Below, one piece after another: positions 34,153 to 46,200 of a DNA stretch of 64,000 bases; position 1 is the first letter of the stretch; each line of letters starts with the position of its first letter. The notes under the pieces were generated by a model that was given only the letters and a program-made list of their open reading frames with translations, was not told where the DNA came from and searched no databases. The stretch spans positions 14,763,786 through 14,827,785 of the forward strand of contig NC_054082.1 of the NCBI RefSeq assembly GCF_017562075.2, given 5' to 3'. Made by a program: the position numbers and the translations under genes. Origin of the DNA: Anopheles merus. Taxonomy: Eukaryota; Arthropoda; Insecta; Diptera; Culicidae.

Positions 34153-35879
34153 ATTTTACTAATTTACTACCAGATATTGAACATCCATAGTTATTGCCAT
34201 GTTAATTAAGAAAGATATTATATAAATTAACGGTTTAAACGGTTCTAACTTCCAGGACGGTACCGACAACTTCCTACGACTTCAACAGATTTATCGGTAT
34301 TTGGTACTCTGGATGGAAGCTACTATTCATATATTGTACTACTATTAATACTAAGCTATTTTCTAATTACTTTAGAAAATCTCTTGAAACATTATCCCGG
34401 AACAATCACAACCTCCACAAAGAAAACCCACGCACTTGCCATACTTGCCAGAGGTGAAACAATGTGCCAATTCATACCCAGAAGCAATTAACTAACAGTA
34501 CGGTACGGTATAATGACTGTGAATGAAAGAAATTCATTTTCCTTATGGACGACCATAAAACAATCACGAACACTCAATTAATTAGCATCAATTGCAAGAC
34601 TTCCATTCCCCTTGCCGGTGCACACAGCGTCGCCCAAAGCACCAGTCAGCCGTAAGATGCTGTCAGCTCAGGAGAAGCTGCGCTCTATACCTTTGCACGC
34701 GGGAGTGAAGGATGCTGCTCCTCTATGCAAACGATAAAATGGATTTTGTTTTAATTGGCAAACGCTTAATGGAACTATCTCCACCGTTGTGGATTTCCAT
34801 TTACCCTGGCCCGTTGTTGGGGAGATAGCTCGACATTCTACCACTTTAGCGACAACCCACAAGCTGCGCGGGGGTGGTGAACTTGCAGCAAAACCACTCA
34901 CAGTGTTGAAAGTAGTTTGAAGATCTACGGAATAAAAAAGTATATTGCTTATATCCCAACCTATCTATATTCTCTTTATTACAAATCGATCAGCTGCAGT
35001 GCCGAACTTTTACTTCATTTTTATTAGTTCTACGAAACTGGGGAAGAATCGTTATGACACAATTTCCTTTCGACAACTTTCACCTCCTTGCTCCCCCTTT
35101 CTGTCCCGCATCTCCCATCGAGTGGTCATAGTTCAATCATTCGCCTACCCAATTCCCCATTCCAGCTCGAGCGTTATCGACTGTGGTACTTGCCCGGCGG
35201 GCCCCCCAAGAGACGGAGAGAAAAATATTTATTCAAAAAGTTACCGCAACAATCATCTCTGCTCGTGGCAGTCCTACGAATCGGTGGCATCGGTGCACTT
35301 TGGTCGCACTTTTGCACTTAATCTTGAAGAGTTTACTTTCCGCAAAAGGGTCTCAAGAAATCGGTCCCCGAGTCCATCACACTGGACGGACGATACGGGC
35401 GCGCGCTCAGCTACCGATTGTTCGGCGGCCAATGTTTCCGCCCGATAAACTTTGTTAAGAAAACTTTGTCTGTTTCGATGCACACATACACATTGTCGAG
35501 GGTCGTCGGTTCGTCGGTTCGTCGATCGTATTCTCTTGCTTGGACACACTTTGATTGCAATTTGACAACTTTCTGCTCAAATGGTTTTGTAACAACCACG
35601 AACCAATGAGAGAGCGGGGAGGCAGAAACAATCACGATCGTAACTCAGTTTGATGAACAGTTTCCGTTTTTGGTGGTGCAGAGAAATTTCATTACAGCTT
35701 AGCCGGGCAATCTTTATCGAAGGAAACCTGGATTCTGATTCTAAGCTGTAAAACTGATTTCACACTCGTTTGATATGGTTTAAAACATTGTTTCTCTTTA
35801 CATTTCATTTAAAATTCCTAGCCATCTTAACTCTCCCCTTCTCTACACGCAACTAACGGACAATTTAAATTTTCCCGCG

Positions 35880-36099
35880 GTTCATCAAACGTCATTCGTA
35901 GCCGGCACTTTTGACGTTTCCCCTTTTTGACGGCGGAGATTGTGTTGATAACAACAACAAATCGTATTTTCGTTCACGTTCGCCGTATCGGTGCACTGCA
36001 TTTATCAATTATTTTATCAATTTTCCACAATTATCACGCTCACCCGTTCTGTTCGAAGTCTTTTCGGTGTTTCAACGTCAAGGCTTAGCTTGTACTCCA
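35880..36099 (+). promoter_or_regulatory. Presumed promoter and untranslated first exon of esterase D
   Basis: The region immediately upstream of the leader intron carries AAACGTCA (about 35887), TTTTGACGTTT (about 35908) and TTTTTGACGG (about 35924). These resemble the TTGACAG motifs near PARL/RFX. The exon ends at the donor at 36100. The start site is not resolved; no TATA box is obvious. Confidence 0.4.
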
Positions 36100-36170
36100 G
36101 TAAGTACCTTCTTCACAGTTCGCACTTTCCGCAGTAAAAGTAACTTGCGCCTTTCCCTCCCCAATCACAG
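36100..36170 (+). other. Intron in the 5' leader of the esterase D gene
   Basis: A consensus donor GTAAGTACC at 36100 and a pyrimidine-rich acceptor ending CACAG at 36170 bound a 71-bp intron, a typical dipteran size. It ends two bases before the start codon, so an untranslated first exon lies upstream, ending at 36099. Confidence 0.75.
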
Positions 36171-36172
36171 CG

Positions 36173-37024
36173 ATGACGGCGATTTCCCTTATCTCGTCCA
36201 CGAAATGCTTCGGTGGATTGCAAAAGATTTACTCGCACCAGTCGAAGGAGCTGGCGTGCGAGATGAAGTTTGCCGTCTTCCTGCCGGCCGCTGCGGAGGA
36301 CCGCCGACTCCCCGTACTCTACTGGCTGTCCGGGCTCACCTGCAACGAGACGAACTTCATACAGAAGGCGGGCGCACAGCGGTACGCCGCCGAGCACAAT
36401 CTAATCGTCGTCTGTCCGGATACGTCCCCCCGCAATGTGAACCTCCCTGGGGAGGACGATTCGTGGGATTTCGGATCGGGCGCCGGGTTCTACGTCGATG
36501 CAACGCAGGAACCGTGGAGCAAACACTACCGCATGTTCAGCTACGTCACGCAGGAACTGATCGAGCTGATCAACGGCAACTTCCCGACGGTGGCCAACAA
36601 GATGAGCATCGCCGGTCACAGCATGGGCGGCCATGGGGCACTGATCTGTGCGCTGAAAAACCCGGGCCTCTACAAATCGGTGTCCGCGTTCGCTCCCATC
36701 AGCAACCCTACCAGGTGCCCGTGGGGCGAGAAAGCGTTCGGCGGCTATCTGGGCGTGGACAGCAAGGAGGAGTGGAAAAGCTGGGACGCTAGCGAGCTGG
36801 TCGCCGGTTACAATGGGCCACCGCTGGAGCTGTACCTCGATCAGGGTTCGGAGGATAGCTTCCTGAAGGATGGGCAGCTGCTGCCCCAAAACCTGGTCGA
36901 TGCGTGCCGTGCCGCTCAGGTGCCGTGCGTGTTGAACATGCGGGAAGGGTACGATCACAGCTACTTCTACGTTGCGTCCTTCATCGGCGAACACATTGCG
37001 TACCATGCGCGCCATCTGCAGTAA
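36173..37024 (+). CDS. ESD: S-formylglutathione hydrolase (esterase D)
   Basis: The 283-residue protein reads in one coding exon and matches esterase D / S-formylglutathione hydrolase along its full usual length (about 280 residues). The family hydrolyses S-formylglutathione to formate and glutathione in the cytosol, the last step of glutathione-dependent formaldehyde detoxification. The alpha/beta-hydrolase nucleophile elbow GHSMGG places the serine at residue 150. The expected acid is D228 (in DQGSEDSF) and the histidine is H262 (in GYDHSYFY). The family block WLSGLTCNETNF is at 51-62. The ATG lies two bases after a splice acceptor (AG at 36169-36170). A donor GTAAGT at 36100 defines a 71-bp intron in the 5' leader. 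No signal peptide is seen. Identification rests on recalled family motifs; it is confident. Confidence 0.95.
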   Translation: MTAISLISSTKCFGGLQKIYSHQSKELACEMKFAVFLPAAAEDRRLPVLYWLSGLTCNETNFIQKAGAQRYAAEHNLIVVCPDTSPRNVNLPGEDDSWDFGSGAGFYVDATQEPWSKHYRMFSYVTQELIELINGNFPTVANKMSIAGHSMGGHGALICALKNPGLYKSVSAFAPISNPTRCPWGEKAFGGYLGVDSKEEWKSWDASELVAGYNGPPLELYLDQGSEDSFLKDGQLLPQNLVDACRAAQVPCVLNMREGYDHSYFYVASFIGEHIAYHARHLQ

Positions 37025-37086
37025 GGGCCACGGGTTTGGGCGAAACAACAGCACAAAAAACGACTGCAACACGATTGGAGTGAAGC

Positions 37087-37126
37087 AATAAACGGTTTGT
37101 TTTTTTTTTTTTTTTTGAATTTTATT
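37087..37126. terminator. Facing polyadenylation signals of esterase D and PARL
   Basis: AATAAA on the plus strand (37087-37092) lies 63 bases after the esterase D stop. AATAAA on the minus strand (37121-37126) lies about 32 bases after the PARL stop. A run of 17 T (37100-37116) sits between them. Cleavage 10-30 bases beyond each signal would make the two transcripts abut or overlap at their 3' ends. Confidence 0.7.
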
Positions 37127-37157
37127 CATCTTTCCGTGCGATAAGCTCCCTCGACGG

Positions 37158-38521
37158 TCATTTCTTCGGTGGCCCTCGCAGCTCGTGCCAGTAGCCGACA
37201 AAGTGTTCCCTCAGGGGCCACACGTTCTGGCTACCGAAGTGGCACCAAAACAGCCCAAACAGTGCTCCACCGAGATGGGCGGCATGGTCAAAGATCCTCC
37301 AGCCGAGCAACACACCCGCCAGATCGATGCCCATTATAACCTTTATGGCCTGTAAAGACAAAAGAAAAGAAGCTTTCAGTTCGACTCACTTCACTCTACT
37401 TTCACGCCCATCCCTCCGAAAGTCGTACTTACAGCGCCGGCCGAAAAGGTGTACATCGGAAGGAACAGTATGCTAAGCTGCGTGTCCGGATACTGGCTGC
37501 ACACGTACGCCAGTATGCCCATGATTGCGCCGGACGCACCGAGCGACAGGCCCGGCTGCCGGGTGACCGTTTTGAACACGTGGCTCGCGAACGACGCAAT
37601 CACGCCGGCACTCAGATAAACGCCCAGAAACTGCTCCCGGCCCAGCGTGGCGACGGCAGCGTGCGAGAAGCTGTGCAGCACGTACATATTGGCCAGGATG
37701 TGAAACAGCGAGTAATGGCTGAAGGTGGACAGAAACATTGGCCAGCAAACTGCTTCTGCAAATTTAAGAATACACCGACACAGTTAGCACCCAATCTGCG
37801 AGCAAAGCGAGACGGCTTACTTGCGGCCGGGTTGGAGGCGAAATATTTCACCATCGTCGGGGCCAGGCTCGGTATCCGCCACAGCCCGTACACGAGCACG
37901 TTCAGCGCACAGATCGGTGCAAATATCCGCTCGCCCGGGGACAGCTTATTCCACCAGCCGGTCAAATCCTTGCGCCACTGCTCCATCTCCTGCCGCTGGT
38001 GTTTCATGCGCTCTTTGAACCAGTTGACGCTTAGCTTGCTTCGCAGTGCCTGCATTGCGCGCGATCGGATCGTTTCGTACTCCCAGATGGAAACCCCTAT
38101 GAAGCTTCCGGTGGAGAACTAGCAAAGGAATGCACATAGAATATAAAGCGTCCTTATCGGTGGCAGGCAGGAACCTTCTTACCGCGGCAGTAAACAGCAG
38201 CGAGCGCCATATCTTCGAAGGATCGATGTAGCCCGACTCAACCACTATCCCTTGCACTTCCGTCGGTACGATCGTTTCCCGCGGGGCGAACGATTCCGTG
38301 CGCGTGTTGTTCCTCGCATTTCTGCTGTACCGTGCGATCGTTAGCTGTCGGTCGGTTCCACTTCGGGCGAGGCATTGTCGGGTGTGGGACAGGAAGCTGG
38401 ATCTGCAAACGAGTGCCGGGTTAGTAGTAACGGAAGTTAACGTGGTCGCTTCGGCAGTGTGGCTTCTTTACCTGATCACCGCCGGTCCCGTCCGGCACAT
38501 CAACACCGATATAAGTGGCAT
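37158..38521 (-). CDS. Mitochondrial rhomboid protease PARL / rhomboid-7
   Basis: Five exons on the minus strand give a 360-residue protein: 38472-38521, 38183-38402, 37821-38118, 37433-37755 and 37158-37349. All borders are GT-AG and the phases are consistent. The C-terminal half is a rhomboid intramembrane serine protease closely like PARL, with catalytic Ser264 in LGASGAIM and His322 in DHAAHLGG, plus the family block FSHYSLFHILANMYVLHSF. The N-terminus is rich in Arg and Ser and lacks acidic residues early on, as expected for a mitochondrial targeting sequence. PARL-type proteases sit in the inner mitochondrial membrane and cleave proteins such as PINK1; Drosophila rhomboid-7 acts in mitochondrial fusion and Omi/Pink1 processing. 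Residues 100-145 are charged and face a compartment before the first transmembrane helix. The length is close to the family norm (about 350-380). Confidence 0.93.
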
Positions 38522-39330
38522 GGTCGCTGTTTCGTTGATACAATCTTCACTCTGTGTTGTTGCCGGGTAGTGCATTCATAGTTTACCACAACATTTGCAC
38601 TTAATCGCGTGTGCAATCCGAGGGGAATCCGAGGGGAATATTACACAAGATTTCGTTATTTTTTTCCTTCCGGGATTTGTTTTCGCTGCTTTTGAGGCCA
38701 CAACAACAATCAGCTGTCAGGTGGTTATGATTGGATAATTTGCCGGGTTGGATCATCAATCCACAACACTGGTGAAATTGGTAACATTTTCAGAAGCATC
38801 TAGCAAACGTTTCTGAAATAACCATTTTTCTTCAAACCCCTTCCGTAAATTGTTTCGTTTAGCATAGTTTTTCAGAATAAATTAGCAAAAATAAAGTTTA
38901 ATTACACATTACCCTTTGTGGTTCTCTTGACCCCAGATTCCCGTACCTTGTTGACGTCAAATCGTCATTTGACAGCTGTACGTCTCCCATTCGATAAAAC
39001 AGGAGGTGAGCTCATACCGTTCACTTCAAATCTATTTTGACAGGCATCCTCCATCCTTTTCTCAAAAACACAAATGCATTTTTGTAATCTCAAATCCTTC
39101 TATTTAATTCCGTTAATTCTATTGCTCATGTTAGACTGTGTGTATTGAACTATTTACTGCCCAAATTTACACACATTCAACACTATTGAGCGCTTGCTTC
39201 TGCCACACCAACCAGGCCGTCTACTGTCAAACGAAGCACCCATTTTTTCTACGAAATCACTTGACAGCCCATCACCGACACGTACCTGGGCGGTGACGAC
39301 GTTTCACCGTTTTGCAGCTGATCTGCTGCT
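38522..39330. promoter_or_regulatory. Divergent PARL/RFX upstream region with TTGACAG-type motifs
   Basis: This stretch lies between the PARL start codon (minus) and the RFX leader (plus). It contains repeated short motifs: CAGCTGTCAG at 38711-38720, TTGACGTCAAA at 38950-38960, TTTGACAGCTGT at 38968-38979, TTTTGACAGG near 39035-39044, CTGTCAAA at 39224-39231 and CTTGACAGC near 39260-39268. Related TTTGACG motifs occur twice in the esterase D promoter (35,908-35,932). A cluster of this kind near start sites suggests shared promoter elements, but transcription start sites were not determined. Confidence 0.45.
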
Positions 39331-40742
39331 CAAAGCAGTTCGTCTCGTTTTCGGATTCTGCAACAGCAGCAGCCACATACAGCCACAACAGCGCACACGG
39401 AGTGAGGAAAAATCGGGAATGTTTTTTGCCAGTGCCTTCTAGCGTGCGCCCGCCTCTCCTTATCGCAGTCCGATTTTTCCTAATCGTTCCCCCTATCGCC
39501 CTTTACTGCTCGCGTGCCATCGGAAGAGGCCTTTCGTGTCCGCAGGCCCAGTGCAGCACCAGTTTTGATTTCCTGATTTCCTGATTGTCCGGACGGCCAT
39601 TCGCACCCAACCCCCCACCCACCAGCCACTTCGCGACCGCAAATGCAAATCGTGCACAGAAAATCTCGCAACTCCCAGTGGTGGTGGTCGACGGCCGGTC
39701 GTTGGGCAGCCGTCGGGCGACAAAGCACGGCTGTGTAAAGGTAAAAAGGTGCTATTCCTCGACACACGACTCGTCTTGGCCTTGGCCGTGCGTGCGTGCG
39801 TGCGTGAAGTGTGTGCGTGAGTGCGTAAAGTGTGCGTGTGTGTTTACCGTCGGTTTACTGAGTGGTTCCGCAGTTTCATCTGTCTTCGGCCCTGCCTGTC
39901 CCTATTCCGCTCTCCACCCTGGATCTAGTGGCCAACTGTGATGAGCTGCTGCACACGCATGGCAAAACGTAATTGTCTCCAGTGAAGAGTGAGCGAGATG
40001 AGATGCTGCTAGTCTACCACCATCACCACCACCACCACTAAGCATCCGACTAGTGCATCCGTTGCATCCGTGCTGTACACTACGCTACTAAGCAGTGATA
40101 TGAAGAAGAAAAAGTAGTTCCAATTTCACGGGCCCCCGCGCGTGTGTGTGTGTGTGGCTCCTGCAATTCCCCTGCCATTACTATCACCTTCCACACCTTC
40201 GGCAAAGCAGAAAAAGCAGTTGTGTGCCCTCCCCATACAGCAGGCAGTATTCGTGCAGTCAGAAGTGCCTCTCTCTCGCAAGTTGCCTGCTCGTTGCTTG
40301 AATATCTCTCACCGCTTTCGTCGTAGCCCGCGCTGCCCTTTCACCACAATTGGTCACCCTTTTCTCGCCGCCGTTTAGTTTTTGGGGATCAAGATTGGTG
40401 TTTTTTTGCTTCGATTTGGCCTTCACCACCCACAACAATCCCTCGGGGAGGCCTGCTGGCACGAGCCACCTGGTGTCGATGAGTGTGCGTGTATGTGAGT
40501 GTGTGCGTATTAAGTTAGTGTGAATAAAGTGAGCAGAGAAGTAGAGTGTGCATTGCTCGTGTACAGGCTCCTCGCTCGTGCGTGCGTGCGTGCCACTGTG
40601 TGTGCCTGTTCTGTGTCCATTGGCGGTGCAAAAGAGAGAGAGAGTGAGAGAAAGAGAGATTGTGTTTCTCCAGCCAGCCAGCTGCACACAGTGTGTGCAA
40701 AGTGCGGGCGGTGTAACAGGTGGTGAAAGCGGACGGAAGGAA
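39331..40742 (+). other. RFX upstream region and long 5' leader
   Basis: GC-richer sequence with GTGTG, CAC and GAGA runs leads to the RFX start codon. No other ATG opens the coding frame here. Part of this stretch is probably the 5' untranslated leader, but an upstream exon or the transcription start cannot be fixed from sequence alone. Confidence 0.4.
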
Positions 40743-43171
40743 ATGTCTCAGACCAATTCGTTCCAGCCGTGGAAACAGACGCTCCCGGTCGGTTTGCCGT
40801 CCAACCTTGGCACCGCCATCTTCGGTGGCACCACAGCTGGCAGCAGTAGTGCAGCAGCAGTAGTAGCAGGCTATGGAAAAGTGCCACTGCTACCACCACC
40901 ACCACTGCAACCGACACCGTCGCCTTCCTCGTCCTCCTCATCCTCCTCGTCGTCCTCGTCGTCGCTCGGTTCGGTCAGCTCGTCCACCCCGGGCCCGCTA
41001 GGCGCGATCATGCACGCCGGGCCCCCGCTGCTGACCGTGCCACCGTCGCCCGGCAGCGGCACCGTATCGTCCTCGACGGCGACCCCGCTCCCACCGTCGC
41101 CCGCCGGGCCGGCTGCCGGCGGTCCCGACTTTCTCGCCCAAATGGCGGTCAACAAGCTGAAGCTGGGAAAGCTAAACGCCAGCTACGAACTGACGGCCGC
41201 TAGCAGCAGCGGCAGCGGCAGCGCGGTCGCCTCCTCCCATGCGTCACAGACGGCGGCCAGCTTGGAGATGGAGCTGGGGGAGCTGGGAACGGAACAGCAG
41301 GAGGCGAGCGTTGCCGCTATGAGGGCGATGCTGACCAGCTCCGGCTGCCACAATCCGGCGGCCCTCGGCGATCGAGAGCGCGAACAGCAGATACAGCAAA
41401 TATTTGAAAAATCCATCAGGTGAGCCTGGAAGCTTATTTTCTATTCTATCCACCTCCCCACCCCGAACACAATCGCCAGACAGTCTCTCTCGCTCTCTCG
41501 CCTGTCTGCTTTGCTGTCGAGCACAGGGCAGGGGTTTTCCGTTCGAGTGCAGTATGTTTTATTATTTTTTAATTTCTATCTGTTTAATATGGGAATTAAT
41601 TGCTTCTTTGCTGACCGAGTGCTGAAGCCACTACATGGCTCCTAAAAATCATCACGAGTGTCTAGGGCGCCACCACTTTACTGTGGATAATCCCAAGTCT
41701 AATCACGAATTCGGCAGAAAACATGTGATATTGATTTTATTATATCTATATCAAGCTGATTGGACTCTTTGACACGTAAACCTTACAGAAATTTTGCAAA
41801 TTTCAAATAAATTTTCTGTTCAGAATAAGTTGCTTTTTTCCTGCTTTTTAACCTGACCGTTTCTCCTACTTTTTATCCTGGTTAACATATGAACAATATC
41901 AGCTGTTATACAGTGTTGGTGAATCAGAATGATCACCTATGTACGAATAAAAGCTTCTTTTTTTTCTTTAAAACTTGTACAATGCTTCAAGAACAGCAAT
42001 GACGAACTAAACAAGTTATGCATTTCGGAAATGTTTGATATTTAGGAAATTAAAACCTAGAATTAAAGAATTTTTCATGTTTTGTTTTGAATACCGGATT
42101 TTTTGTCTATGCTTCCCATCTTTTTTGGACTTGTTCTACGATTTAGTGGGTGTTAGCCAGATGTGTTTGATGATTGATATTGATTTTTATTCAAACGATA
42201 CAAAATAAATCGTGGATGCGATCCAAAAATATATGGGAAAGGATGAATATATTGTGGGACGAACCCAGAAACAAAATACAGGAAATAACCCAAAAACCAA
42301 AAGCATAACATTATACCATTCATACAAACATTAGGAAATTACACCCCTTTGTTGCAGCTACACAACAATTCTGAACAAATGTCCTCGTTGAAACCACGCA
42401 CAGAACGAACTACCATACTCCCCGAATCTACAATAATAGTTTAACTTTCTATAACTCTAATTTGGACGGCCCCGTGGTCCTGTCATCAACTCGAACAACT
42501 CAAAACCATGCCCGTCACGAGTTTAAGCCTAGAATAGACCGTCGCCCCGTAGCAAGGAATGACTATCCGGCGGTGGTAATGAAAAAAGTATCTTAGGCCT
42601 TTATTGGCCGGCAGTTCCGCATAGGACGTTACGCCAAATGCAAGAAGAAGAAGAACTCTAATTTAGACATCAAATTCACTGTGTAAAAGGGATCTAATCT
42701 TATAATACATGTTAGATTATTACCACATGTTAGAAGATTTCATACAAATTGAAACAAATAGTGCATTATGTGTTGAACCCGTGTATGAGATCGGGTCCCA
42801 GTCTTTGGCTGAATCCCGTTCCCTTGGCTTGTCTTATTACTTATTCAACATTCAGAATCATTATGCTTCATAAATCTATAGCAAAATCCTAAATTGTACC
42901 ACATTGTTTGGAATACGAATAAATGATAGAAGCTACAGTAATATGACTTCAAAAAAACCTACCCAAGTGATATCAAACTGCATTTAAACCCTAAACCTAG
43001 TAAAAAGATTGAAAATATACAATAATACCTGAACCCCTACGTCACATCGAATGTAACGACGTAACCGGCCGAAAAGCCCTGCAAAATCCGCCAAACCTGA
43101 TCGATCACGGTCGCTTGATGATGTTTTGAGTTAGTTCAAGCTCCCTTCGAACGGAGAACAAAAAAAAACAT

Positions 43172-43206
<35 letters not shown>

Positions 43207-46200
43207 GACAAACAGGCTAAACACAGAGACAGCTAAAGCGACCCGAAAGAAGAGAAAAACATTTGCGCACCACCCCACTCTCCTCTCCACCCCTCGAACG
43301 TCATTCGCGCGGAGTGTGGACTGCTCTGCGATCCCAAAAAGCAAGTTAGCAGTATAGGCGAATGCGCAGAACGGTTGGCATAAAGAAGGGGAAGGAAGGG
43401 GAGGGGGTTGGGGAGTGCACAGTGTTCAGTAGAAGAAAAACAAATCATCCGAGCCCCGCGGCCGGCCCGCCTATTATCGTTATCTGGCCGTGTGCTCGCG
43501 CGTACGCTTATCGTTTGATTTTGATTCCATTTGAGCTCCACTCTGCTCTGCGCTTGGCTCGAAGATTTTGGCCTGTTCCAGTGTTTCTTCTTCCCTTCGT
43601 GGGTCGCCCCCTTCTCTTCGGCGTTCCCAGTCGATTGTTTTTGGTTTGTGTTCTCTTGCCCTTCAGGTGTCGCCACTGGTTCCTTCCCCTCCCACCGGTG
43701 GCGGTATATGGTTTTGGGAGTACCGTATTGTCGCGTGTTTATGTTCCCCAGCCGTAGGAGCCTTTTGTCTTTGTCTGTTGGACGTTGCCGGGAGGCGAAA
43801 ACAAAGGCTATTGGACTCTAAAAGCCAACGGCCATGCAGACGTGTGTCTTAATTTCGGGCACCACTAGATCAAAGGGAAAGGGTGCATCTTCCGAAAGGT
43901 GTATTAATTGCCTGCTAATTCGCACGATGAGTGGCCACTCCTTGTGTCTTACTGTCCGCGGTTTCGATGACTGATGCATCACCATCTCAATTAGCAGCGC
44001 ACGGCTTATTATTTATCCGGCACACGCCGCCAACCGTTCCAACGCGAGCATGTCCTAAGCAGATCGGATTGGTTCGGCGAACGATCTCGACACTTTTTAT
44101 CCGAAACGAAGAAGGACACCGCATTAGTCATGATGGTGAAATTCCACCACCTAAAACAGAGAAGATTGACCGCCCGGTGCGGTTATTTTGTCAAGGTCTT
44201 TTCTCCTTTCCTATCTGCAACCCATGAATTGTACAAATGGATCTTTTATTTTGTGTTCAAATGTTTAACTTCACAGCGACAGCACAAAGAAACAGATATT
44301 GGAAATACTGGAGAAAATATCGACCCTTCGGCCGCCGGAACGGCTGCTGCTGTATCTTCGCATGCCCGGTGGCTACCCGGAAACAGGTACGGTAGAAACA
44401 AACAAGCGCCTTTTGCTAGGCTAACCACACACGACTCATGATTTCCATGATTCGCTCGCTTCTCTTCGCCGGTAGATCCACTGCGCCAGTCGCAGAATCC
44501 GCTCGGGACGCGGCTCGAGATTAATCACACCATCAACTGGGTCCGGTCGCATCTAGAGCACGACCCGAATGTGTCAATTCCGAAGCAAGAAGTGTACGAT
44601 GATTATGTGTAAGTATGATTGCGCACGTGCTTTGTTTGGCTCGGCGCTACTACGCCAGGCCAATTCGCTAATGTGTGCGTTCTGCAACCTCTCTCCGCCC
44701 AAACCCACGAAACGAAACATAGAGCCTACTGCGCACGGATCAACATTAAGCCGCTGTCGACGGCCGATTTCGGCAAGGTGATGAAGCAGGTGTTTCCCGG
44801 CATCCGGCCCCGCCGGCTCGGCACGCGAGGCCACTCCCGCTACTGCTACGCGGCGATGCGCAAAGCCACCAAGCTTCCGGTTCCGAAGCTGCCCGATCTC
44901 ACCACCAGCGCCGCCGCCGTCGAGGTAAGCAATAGTAGCTTCTGGAGCTTGTGGGATACTTTCGTGACTGTTTCTTACAGGAAATGAACTTTTTGTGAAA
45001 GGAATTGGACTCTATAGACTCTTTTTTTGCACAAATCCAATAAGAATTCCCAATAAACCTGTCCAAAAAGGGTACCATAGAGTCCAATTTGCATCCCATA
45101 AAGTTCATTTCCATTAAGAATGAATCACGAAAGTACCCCACTGCTATGAGGACCTCTGAAAAACCTTGTATGATAGGCCCGCTCTCACCGTTGCCCGATG
45201 GCACCGTTGTCTGCTTCTGCACTTCCACTGCAACCCTTTCAGAGTCAACCGAACGAGGGCCAACACTACACCGAGGAGGAATCGTGGAAGGTGGTGAAGG
45301 GGTGGGCGGAAGCGATGCTACCGTCCTGCTTCACCACGATCAACGAGCTGGCCGGCTTCATCGCGAAGAACAACCTCAACTCACCGTCCGGCCTAGCGAG
45401 CCGGCAGCAGCTGCACAAGAAGATTCTGCAGCGCGAGATGAAGGAAAAGCGAAAGCTATCGGTAAGTAGTGTGTAAGAGTACCCCACCCGGCTTACCCAA
45501 GCGCTCTGGCGGTGTCTTATCGGGCAAAAGCACCAGTCCGGCCCCTCCGGCAGTTTGCAAAGCGTGTGCAAGGAGCGTGTGGGACCGATTCGGGAAGGTG
45601 CGGTGACGACATCGCTGCGGTGTCGCGCCGTGGGAACTCGAGTCACAGTCGACAGCTCCCCTCGCCACCCGCCCCTGTCTGTGGGTGCACACCATGATCA
45701 TGTTTGCATGTGTGCGTTTGCTATATATCCGCGTATGACGGCGACGTGGCGCAAATGCCGCCGCACGCGCACTGAAACGTGACTCCGGTTCAAGTGCGCG
45801 CGCGATCATCCTCAAACACATGCAAAAGCTTAGCCTTGTCACGGCGTGGGGAAGTAGAGGGCATTGGGTGGGGGGGGGTCTAACTGGGTCTAATGTTTCT
45901 GTCTCCTCTGTTGCACATTTGTGCAGCGCGAATTCGATGGCCCTCTATGCCTCATTACCACATGTTTTCCTCTTTTTTTTCTTTCTTTTCTTCCATCTCT
46001 TTCCCCCTTCTTTCCCCTTTACGCATAGGCCGTGGCGATGAAGAAGCGGCGCAAGAAGCGCAGGAAGACACTCTCGACAAGCATTTGTGACGCGCCGGAA
46101 CTGTCCCGCACTGCCGCCGGCACACCGCCGGACAAGGCGAAACCACCGTCGTCCGGGGGAGGAGACGGAGCAGGGGGAGCCTTCGGCGCGGTGGAAACTC

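Larger units (their letters stand above)
27286..35879. other. Gene-poor region between the AAG array and esterase D
   Basis: It holds GT/CA arrays (28128-28159, 31687-31707, 32129-32222), a poly-G run (about 29298-29308), T runs (28449-28462, 33839-33856), the GGAATC hexamer array (31131-31665) and three copies of the 17-bp motif (34055-34152). A 197-codon ATG frame at 32930-33523 has no recognisable motif. No gene supported. Confidence 0.6.
41420..44276 (+). other. RFX intron 1 with nested repeats
   Basis: This 2.86-kb intron separates the low-complexity first exon from the first RFX-like block. It contains an old dispersed repeat fragment (42220-42290), a SINE with target duplications (42464-42653) and an AC array (43173-43202). 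The DNA is AT-rich around the repeats and GC-richer near 43.3-44.1 kb. No coding exon was recognised inside it. Confidence 0.8.

Noticed and set aside
35911..36792. 293-codon frame overlapping the esterase D exon
   Set aside because: Shadow of the esterase D exon in another frame. Its Arg-rich sequence has no family match.
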